From Bog-756 sp963835465 (GTDB lineage: Bacteria; Actinomycetota; Acidimicrobiia; Acidimicrobiales; RAAP-2), in the NCBI GenBank assembly GCA_963835465.1, contig CAWIFR010000002.1, positions 434,001-498,000 of the forward strand: a DNA stretch of 64,000 bases, read 5' to 3'. Below are positions 56,501-64,000 of the stretch, in pieces. The notes beneath the pieces were generated by a model, which was given only the letters and a program-made list of their open reading frames with translations, made no database searches and was not told where the DNA came from. The position numbers and the translations under genes were made by a program. How positions within the stretch are numbered: position 1 is the stretch's first letter; every line of letters starts with the position of its first letter.

Positions 56501-56792
56501 TGACCTGTTCGAGCGGGGAGCTGCACTCCGTGAGGTCGAACAGGTTGCCGGCAATCACCAGCACCCCCGGCCCGTCCCAGGTGTCGAGGGCGCGAGCCAG
56601 TTCCGAGGTCGTCGCCGTGGTGGTGGGCGTGGCGTCGGGAGTGAGGAGCAGGTCGCTGACCACCACCACCCGTCGGCCAAGGGGGACGTCGACACAGACG
56701 GCCCCTGGCTCCGCCGAGAACGGAGCCACCGCCCCTTCGCTGGTGGCCACGGTCGGACTTGCCCCGTCGGGAGGCTGGCTGGTCGCAGTCAC
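53547..56792 (-). CDS. MprF-like membrane protein with phosphoesterase-like N-terminus
   Basis: A 1081-residue protein in three parts. Residues 1-200 resemble a metallophosphoesterase (VVVVSDLLL, GPGVLVIAGNLFDLTE, TGTHEPGYD) but lack most metal ligands. Two spans, a soluble segment and five or six further spans follow (roughly 240-720). The C-terminal 345 residues are a DUF2156/phosphatidylglycerol lysyltransferase domain (LDYFALRSDKQWFF, SFSLSGGGMKGLRQAHNR, FVPAPGINGYSLDLMRR), a GNAT-like fold that moves aminoacyl groups from tRNA to lipid. The GTG start has GGAGGGG and a -10 box 9 bases upstream. Confidence 0.82.
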   Translation of the reverse strand: MTATSQPPDGASPTVATSEGAVAPFSAEPGAVCVDVPLGRRVVVVSDLLLTPDATPTTTATTSELARALDTWDGPGVLVIAGNLFDLTECSSPLEQVTRTMAAHPVLSDALNRFLAEDERRVIRQTGTHEPGYDTDPEVIAAITARGVEQLGPVDLHLQTATGVRVVRIEPGEHAYAPGCSGPETEFDPAADAKPGAVGHSAAGRGWRSLAAQSTDDAPWLAGLNRLSDPSSLSRFVVSRTLYRRVGRYAWWLLVPFAVAGLLRVALTPWVLGHLGSGLPARALRHAHQADPVDQILVAALVALVALGVMAVVLGLLSRRMWSILGGGALDSVRPEAGANDAARDAARRLVGRGYAGLITAATFQSELTHLGVGFYANVGATGEVVEERRARLGLPPVFLQKEWVSWVELETGAELHVRLLLASHEPRSPSAIERVVMRGRHAGNLHPTLVASYPMGASWPAAPDLSKAHRRTRRVRRWASAAILFAGIVDLLDAITPPLRGRLHAVLQILPLRASVAAGALIAIAGLALIALGRGILRGQRRAWRVAVVLLSGTILLHLIAGADVEESLFAIAVLVLLLVNRRDFQASSDWSSLRSALIALGVGAVGIIGFTTASIELFTNIDRDHVHTTIPWWTALWAVSERMVGIHTIALPRRADRFLAPTLLVVGLSLIALTLFLLTRPVVDRRLTSGRAAEFRARDIVRRHGDSTLDYFALRSDKQWFFHRDSLVAYAVYGGVCLISPDPIGPRNEREQVWGAFRRFADEHGWVTAVMGAGEDWLSVYRDSGMHNIYLGDEAVVRVQSFSLSGGGMKGLRQAHNRIMKYGYTATFHDPSRLEATLRDELATLMSLSRQGEHERGFSMMLGRVFDPRDTGLLLTVVRGPDGAAAAMCQFVPAPGINGYSLDLMRRDPADHPNGLLDFALVSTIEYLRGGGYQGLSLNFATLRSTLSGDKGDGTMQRAERWFLKKLSSFAQIESLWRFNAKYEPEWLPRYVVFDTAEHLAPVVMAIMRAESLWEIPVLGRLLAAGAEKRQLAAQQETEAFIASSFGGWEDEREPGDGDGGQARDGKDESTRGPATPAA

Positions 56793-56801
56793 GGCCCCTC
56801 C

Positions 56802-56807
56802 ATCGTA
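56802..56807 (-). promoter_or_regulatory. -10 box for the MprF-like gene
   Basis: TACGAT on the minus strand ends 9 bases before the GTG at 56792. Confidence 0.45.
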
Positions 56808-56822
56808 GAGGCCCGCCACCGA

Positions 56823-56828
56823 TAGGCT
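56823..56828 (+). promoter_or_regulatory. Possible -10 box of the acs promoter
   Basis: TAGGCT on the plus strand would start a transcript near 56835 and leave a leader of about 120 bases before acs. Weaker than the others because no gene start fixes the spacing. Confidence 0.3.
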
Positions 56829-56955
56829 GAGGCACGTCGAGCAGGGACGTCCTCCCTGTCCACAGGCCAGATCAGGGAATTCCCCTGGTCCGAGGGCTGC
56901 GTCCGGGGCGATCTCGGGTGTGACGCCATGGAAGTGCACGGGAAGCGGGGGAGTG

Positions 56956-58988
<2,033 letters not shown>

Positions 58989-58992
<4 letters not shown>

Positions 58993-59486
58993 GTCCGGGG
59001 AACGGCCCGACCAATTGGGCCTGGCGGGACGGACCGATCCACACCCCCGGCGAGGCCGTGGTCTTCGACGTGGACGGGGTGCTGTCCGATGCCGTCGGCC
59101 GTCAACACTTCATCGAGCGCGGGCGCCGGGACTGGGACGCCTTCTTCGAGGCCTGTGGCGACGATCCCATCATCGGGGAGCTGGTGCGGGTGCTGGAGCT
59201 CCTTGATCCTCGGCTGCAGGTCATCCTGCTGACCGGTCGGCCCATGCGAGTGCAGCCCCAGACTCTGGCGTGGCTCGAGCGCTACGGGCTGCGCTGGGAC
59301 CTCCTGGTCATGCGGGCCCGGGGTGACTACTCGCAGGTGACCTGGTTCAAGCGCGACAGCGTCGATGAGCTCCGTACCTACGGATTCGATCTTCGGCTGG
59401 CCTTCGAGGACGATCCGAACAACTTCGCCATGTTCCACGCCGAGGGCATTCCCTGCGTCTACATCCACTCGGGCTACTACGAATAG
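58989..59486 (+). CDS. HAD-superfamily phosphatase (polynucleotide-kinase 3-prime phosphatase-like)
   Basis: A 165-residue small HAD hydrolase. Motif I is VVFDVDGVLSD with both aspartates, motif II LLTGRPMRVQ, motif III lysine in TWFKRDSVDEL and motif IV FEDDPNNFAMF. The order and GRP after motif II resemble the phosphatase half of bacterial and phage polynucleotide kinases, but no kinase domain is present. It is coupled to acs by a four-base overlap; whether this has meaning for acetate metabolism is unclear. Confidence 0.82.
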
Positions 59487-59500
59487 GGCGCGTCCGGCCG

Positions 59501-61110
59501 TCACCGCGTGCGCCGACGGCTGCGGCCGGCAGCCACCCACCCACCCATGAGGGCCAGAGCCGCCAGTCCCAGGGGCGGGGCATCGCCGTAGCGGACGTAG
59601 AGCGTCCATCCCACCCGCCGGTCCAGTGTGGCCAGGATGATCTGGGGGGCCCCGAGGACCGACCGCTGGAGGAGCACCCCCCGGTTGGTGATGACCGCGC
59701 TGTAGCCGGTCGGTGCCGCCTGCAGTAGATCCCGCCCCTGCTGAACGGCCTGGACCTTCGAGGCGGCGATCTCCTGGGTGGGAACCTGGGCCGTGGCGTA
59801 GGACGAGGTGTTGGTGGGGACGATGAGGATCTGGGCACCGGCCCGGACCGAGGACCGGCCCCGGTCGGCGTAGAACACCTCATAGGACACCAGGGCGCCC
59901 AGCGGGGCGGCCGGGGTGTCCAGCAGGCCTGTCCCGGCCCCGGGAACGGCGTCGAGCGGCACTGCGGAGAGGTTGCCCAGGTGGGCGAAGAAGCCGCGGT
60001 AGGGCACGTACTCTCCGAAGGGGACCCGGTGGACCTTCTCGAAGCGGGCCACCAGCGTCCCGTCGGGCCCCCAGGCCACGATCTCGTTGCGGAACGCCGT
60101 GGACGAGACGGTCTCGGTCACCCCCACCACCAAGGTGGCGTGGAGGGTACGGGCCAGGCCGGCGAGTGCGGCCTCCTCGGGAGAGTCGGCCAATGCCACC
60201 GGCAGGGACACCACGTCCTCGGGCCAGAGCACCAGAGCTGGCGTCCTCCCCTGATCCTGCTGTTCGAGGACACGGGTCTCGGACTGCTGGGCGGCCAGTA
60301 CCACGGCCGGGTCGATCTGGGACTTGCGGAAGCCACGGGCCCCGCCGCCCTGGATCGCGGCGGCGGACACCGCGCCCACCGATCCGCCTCCGTCGGGGGC
60401 GTAGTCCGCCAAGGCCACCACGGCGAACACGACGACCAGGGCCACAACGCCGGCGGCCAGTCGGGGGACGATCCCGGCCACCGCCCCCGAGAGGACACCC
60501 GCCCGCTCGCCTCGGTCCCCGGTATCCACCCGGGCGAAGGCTCGGGCCCGGGCGGCGTCCCGGATGGTCACCGCCACCGTCTCGGTCAGGACCGCCAGTC
60601 CCGCCCCACCGAGATAGACGACCAGGGTGAGACCGAGAGGTCCGCCCACCCGGGCCAGCCCGAGCACCGGGCCGCCCGCCTGGCCCAGGAACACCCCGCC
60701 GATGGGTAGCCCCCGAACGGCCACCGGGTGCGGAGCGCCTCGGCCAGCGTGAGGGCGGTCGGGAAGGCCAGCACCCGGGCCGCCACCGGGGCTGACGGCA
60801 CGAAAAGGCAGGCCAAGGCGGTGAACCCCGCTTCGACTGCCATCAGGACGAGTGCCCCTGGGATGGTGAAGGAACGGGCCCACAGCAGCCCGGGCACATA
60901 GACGCCCAGACCGGCCAGCCAGCCGGCCCATAGGCGGGTCCGAGGTCGGAGCCCGCCCAGGCGCCAGAAGAGGAGGCCGGCCGAGGGAAAGGCCAGCGCC
61001 CACCAGCCCCACGGAGGAAGGGAGAGGGCCAGTCCCACGCCGGACACGACCGCGGGAACGGCCACCCGGCCACGGCGGGGGGTCACGGCCGTGGTCCGAC
61101 GTTCGGTCAT
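59501..61110 (-). CDS. lnt: Apolipoprotein N-acyltransferase-like protein (frameshifted)
   Basis: About 536 residues. N-terminal spans start with LSLPPWGWWALAFPSAGLLF in one frame; after a missing base near 60712 the rest is in the other, with further spans and a nitrilase-like domain. The family's catalytic glutamate (LWPEDVV) and lysine (FEKVHRVPFGEYVP) are present, but the cysteine expected in CYE is serine (LVSYEVFYAD). Lnt adds the third acyl chain to lipoproteins at the membrane. The ATG has GAGG at a spacing of 6 and overlaps the hemY stop (ATGA). Confidence 0.8.
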
Positions 61111-62747
61111 GGCCACCCTCGAGGGTCGCCATCTCGGGGCGTCGGACCGCTGATCGGCCGGGGGCGGAGGAGGGCGAGCGGGGACCCGAGTGGCGACGGG
61201 GGACCCGGATGGGCCCGGTGGTCCGTCATGGACGGGGGGACGGCCAACGACGCCCGAACCGCCCGGGCCGCAGCGCGTCCGCTGCCGATGCAGGCCGGGA
61301 TACCCACGCCCCGGAGTGAGGCACCGGCCACGGCCAGGCCGGGCAGTCCGGCCAGCTCCGCCTCGATGCGGGCGACGCGGAGCAGGTGGCCCACCTCGTA
61401 CTGGGGAAAGGCGCGGTCCCAACGGGTCACCTGGGTCTCGAGGGGCCGGGTGTCTACGCCAAGCAGCGTGCCCAGTTCGTCGACCACGGCGCCGACCAGG
61501 CTGGCGTCGTCCATGGTGGTGTGCCGTTCGTCCCCGAACCGCCCGACTGACGCCCGGATCAGCTCGTCCCCGGGCCGGGCCAAGTGGGGCCACTTCCGAT
61601 CGAGATAGGTGCAGCCGGTGACCAGGGCCGGCCCTCCATCGACGGTCGAGGTGCGGGGCACGAGGAAGCCCGTGCCGCCAACGGATCGCCGGACCGAACC
61701 CGCCGGGAGGGAGAGCGTGACCACGGCCACCGAGGCGTACCGCAGGGTGCTGAGCACGCCGGCCGACACGGGAGCATGGGGGGCGAGGAGCACCGCCGTC
61801 TCCGGAGCCGGAGCGGTCAGAATCACACCGTCGACGGTCAGGCTGCCTCCGGCCCCGGGTGCTGCAGGTCCGGGTCCACCGAGGGTCAGCGTCCACCGGT
61901 CCGGCCCGTGCCCATGGCCAGGGGCCGGGGCCGGGGCGACGGCCTGGCAGGCTGTCTCGGTCCGGATGGTCACCCCGCGGGCCCTCAGTGCCGCGGCCAG
62001 CTCACTGACGAGACTGGCCGTGCTGGCGGCCAACGACCAGAAGACAGGGGCCGACGTTCCGTCGACCCCAGTCGGCGCCGTGGCTCGGGCCCGCGCCACG
62101 GCCAGGCGGCGCATCAGGCTTCCGGACTGCTGAGCGGCGGCGATCAGCAACGGAAAGGTGGCCGCCGCACTCAGCTCGTCGGCGTTCCCGGCGTGGATCC
62201 CCCCGATGAGCGGATCGGCGAGGCGGTCGACGACGGGGCGCCCCAGCCGTTCACCGACGATGTCGCCGACCGTCCGGTCGCCGACGACCGTATCCGTGCC
62301 GAAGTGGGGAAGGAAGTCCTTCAGTACCCGGATGGATTCGGCGGGGCTCAGGATCCCCGAGCGCGCCAGCGGCCACCAGCGGGTGGGCACACCCAGATTG
62401 AGGCCATCGGGCATGGGGCGGAGGCTCCCGCGGGCCCAGATGGAGGCGCCCGACGCCCCGACCGGGACCAGCTGGTCGCTCAGGCCGAGCTCGTCACACA
62501 GTTCGGTGGCCTCGGGCCGACGGGCCAGGAAGGCGTCGGCGGCCACATCCACCTGCCGACCGGCGAAGGGATCGGAGCGCACCTTGCCACCCAGGCGCTC
62601 GCCGGCCTCGAGGACCACGACCTCGGGCACCGGGCCACCGCCGTCTCGGCCGGTCACCAGCTCCCACGCCGCGGCCAGCCCGGCGATCCCGCCCCCGACC
62701 ACGGCGATGGTCCGGCCGGTCGGGGCTGAACCGTTCGGAGCGGTCAC
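61107..62747 (-). CDS. hemY: Protoporphyrinogen/coproporphyrinogen oxidase (HemY/CgoX)
   Basis: A 546-residue FAD enzyme. The dinucleotide motif is IAVVGGGIAGLAAAWEL, then VVVLEAGERLGGKVRSD; the flavin-binding end is GLAVAGASLRGVGIPACIGSG. In actinobacteria this enzyme normally oxidises coproporphyrinogen III (CgoX of the coproporphyrin-dependent route), which is how I would read it; the sequence alone does not settle it. The C-terminus has a 50-residue Pro/Arg-rich tail. The GTG start overlaps the hemH stop. Confidence 0.9.
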   Translation of the reverse strand: MTAPNGSAPTGRTIAVVGGGIAGLAAAWELVTGRDGGGPVPEVVVLEAGERLGGKVRSDPFAGRQVDVAADAFLARRPEATELCDELGLSDQLVPVGASGASIWARGSLRPMPDGLNLGVPTRWWPLARSGILSPAESIRVLKDFLPHFGTDTVVGDRTVGDIVGERLGRPVVDRLADPLIGGIHAGNADELSAAATFPLLIAAAQQSGSLMRRLAVARARATAPTGVDGTSAPVFWSLAASTASLVSELAAALRARGVTIRTETACQAVAPAPAPGHGHGPDRWTLTLGGPGPAAPGAGGSLTVDGVILTAPAPETAVLLAPHAPVSAGVLSTLRYASVAVVTLSLPAGSVRRSVGGTGFLVPRTSTVDGGPALVTGCTYLDRKWPHLARPGDELIRASVGRFGDERHTTMDDASLVGAVVDELGTLLGVDTRPLETQVTRWDRAFPQYEVGHLLRVARIEAELAGLPGLAVAGASLRGVGIPACIGSGRAAARAVRASLAVPPSMTDHRAHPGPPSPLGSPLALLRPRPISGPTPRDGDPRGWP

Positions 62748-63697
62748 TCTGCCGCGGCTCGACACACGACGTCGGCGAGCACCGCAAGGAAGCGGGGGTC
62801 GTCGTTGAGCGAAGGGGTCCGGGCGAACTGCACGCCCACCGACCGGGCCACCTGGTCGGCCTCGATGTCCAGGTCGTAGAGGACCTCGAGATGGTCGGAG
62901 ACGAAGCCCACGGGACAGACCACGACGGCGGTGGCGCCCTCATCGGCCACCCGACGGATCTCGACCAGCAGGTCGGGTCCGATCCACGGGTCGGCCGTCC
63001 TCCCTGCACTCTGCCACGCCACTCCCCAGCGCAGGCCGGGCCGGGCGTCCAGGTTCAACAGGGCGGCGATGTCGGCGCCCGACTCGGCCACCTGGTCGGG
63101 ATACGGGTCACCCTCGGCCACCACCCGGAGCGGAAGGCTGTGGGCGGTGAAGAATACGGCGACCTGCCCGCGCTCGGCGGGGGCGAGGGCGGCCAGGCAG
63201 GCCTCGGTGCGGTCGGCCAGGAGCCGGGCGAACCCGTCGGCCCGGTGCCACGAAGGCACCGCGGTCAGTCCGAGCGCGGGTTCGGCTGCTGCCGCGGCCG
63301 CCTCCGCCCGGCGGAAGTACTCGCCCGAGCCCAAGGACGACTGATGGGGGGTGAGCACGATCCCCACCAATCGACTGACCCCGGCAGCAGAGAGGTCGCC
63401 CACTCCGTCCTCGATGGTGGGTTCGGTGTACTTGGCCCCGTAGCGGACCACGAACCGACCGGGCGCCCTCGCCTCCAGCGCGGTGGCCACACCTTCCACC
63501 TGGGCCCGGGTCCTCTCGGTGAGTGGCGAGGTCCCCCCGATGGCTCGGTACCTCCCCATCAACTCGTCGAGGAGCGCAGGGGTCGGCCGCTGCCCACGCC
63601 GGATGGTGGTGTAGAAGGGCTCGATCCCTTCGGGGGTGGCGGGCGTGCCGTGCGCCATGACGAGTACGCCGACCGGCCCGGCTGCCCTCGCGGTCAC
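62744..63697 (-). CDS. hemH: Ferrochelatase (coproporphyrin type)
   Basis: A 317-residue ferrochelatase. Signatures are VLVMAHGTPATPEGI at the N-terminus, RYRAIGGTSPLTERT, the catalytic histidine in FFTAHSLPLRV, and CPVGFVSDHLEVLYDLDIEA with the conserved glutamate near the C-terminus. It inserts iron into coproporphyrin III (CpfC) or protoporphyrin IX. The GTG at 63697 has GAGG at a spacing of 6; it starts 43 bases after hemE and overlaps hemY. Confidence 0.93.
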   Translation of the reverse strand: MTARAAGPVGVLVMAHGTPATPEGIEPFYTTIRRGQRPTPALLDELMGRYRAIGGTSPLTERTRAQVEGVATALEARAPGRFVVRYGAKYTEPTIEDGVGDLSAAGVSRLVGIVLTPHQSSLGSGEYFRRAEAAAAAAEPALGLTAVPSWHRADGFARLLADRTEACLAALAPAERGQVAVFFTAHSLPLRVVAEGDPYPDQVAESGADIAALLNLDARPGLRWGVAWQSAGRTADPWIGPDLLVEIRRVADEGATAVVVCPVGFVSDHLEVLYDLDIEADQVARSVGVQFARTPSLNDDPRFLAVLADVVCRAAAE

Positions 63698-63740
63698 GGC
63701 CGACCTCGGGTGCCGTCGTACCCTGACCGCCGGCCGACCA

Positions 63741-64000
63741 TCACGACGCAACCGACACGCCGGCCCGTCCCTCGGCATGGACCAGCTCCACCACCCGCTC
63801 GAGGATGCCCGGGTCGGTCTCGGGCAGCACCCCGTGCCCGAGGTTGAACACGTGCCCCGGCTGGCTGCCGGCCGCGCCCAACACGGCCCGGGTCTCGGCC
63901 GCCGCCACCTCCCATGAGCCCAGGCACAGGGCAGGATCGAGGTTCCCCTGCACGGCCAACCCCGGGCCGATCCGGAGCCGGGCCTCGTCGAGTGGGACCC
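63741..64000 (-). CDS. hemE: Uroporphyrinogen decarboxylase (C-terminal part)
   Basis: The last 85 or so codons; the gene continues past the right edge. The end shows LAVQGNLDPALCLGSWE and the family close GHVFNLGHGVLPETDPG with the last conserved histidine, then VVELVHAEG. HemE decarboxylates uroporphyrinogen III to coproporphyrinogen III, the substrate of the next genes in this cluster. Confidence 0.93.
   Translation of the reverse strand, partial: VPLDEARLRIGPGLAVQGNLDPALCLGSWEVAAAETRAVLGAAGSQPGHVFNLGHGVLPETDPGILERVVELVHAEGRAGVSVAS

Overview
This 64 kb window is high-GC DNA coding densely on both strands, with no tRNA, rRNA, phage, transposase or CRISPR that I can recognise. A mycothiol glycosyltransferase (mshA), nickel superoxide dismutase with its protease, a Rex regulator next to hemA, an RsiG-like protein and many GTG starts with 4-base stop/start overlaps point to Actinomycetota. 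The mix of amidohydrolases, D-aminoacylase and a complete nuo operon with a geranylgeranyl reductase beside it suggests Acidimicrobiia, but the class assignment is inference.

Layout. 1-7 kb: a partial class V aminotransferase diverging from a DksA/TraR zinc-finger protein, then an amidohydrolase, an aldehyde dehydrogenase, a D-aminoacylase-type hydrolase, and a YCII protein paired with an ECF sigma factor. 7.1-7.8 kb holds nothing recognisable. 7.8-12 kb: a tiny Cys/His protein, divergent sodN/sodX, an RsiG-like c-di-GMP-binding anti-sigma protein, an XRE regulator, mshA and a YbjN protein. 12-15.3 kb: proC, a lipoprotein, a SAM hydrolase and rex. 15.3-21.7 kb: early tetrapyrrole genes hemA, hemC, cobA, hemD, hemB and hemL, preceded by a possible cobalamin-riboswitch-like leader. 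21.7-25.5 kb: two large membrane proteins of one unnamed family, related to the lipoprotein at 12.8 kb. 25.5-43.4 kb: a geranylgeranyl reductase diverging from the complete 14-gene nuo operon (complex I). 43.5-53.5 kb: a LapA-like protein, a GGDEF/EAL protein, DUF2252, a channel-like protein, a ClC transporter, a SHOCT protein and two less characterised genes. 53.5-64 kb: a large MprF-like protein with a degenerate phosphoesterase-like N-terminus, acetyl-CoA synthetase, a HAD phosphatase, and a minus-strand cluster hemE-hemH-hemY-lnt.

How it fits together. The window carries most of haem synthesis from glutamyl-tRNA to ferrochelatase, with a branch to sirohaem/cobalamin at cobA, next to the NADH dehydrogenase of the respiratory chain and a probable menaquinone side-chain reductase. 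Rex (NADH/NAD+ sensing) sits at the head of the haem genes. A c-di-GMP turnover enzyme and a probable c-di-GMP effector are both present, though 34 kb apart.

Caveats. At least eight otherwise well-conserved genes are broken by single-base indels, thirteen in all, seven of them within about 2.1 kb of nuoF-nuoG. This looks like sequence or assembly error rather than biology; I report these genes as CDS spanning the shifts. Many genes have an actinobacterial -10 box (TANNNT) only 6-9 bases before the start codon, which implies leaderless transcripts; I used this to choose several starts.
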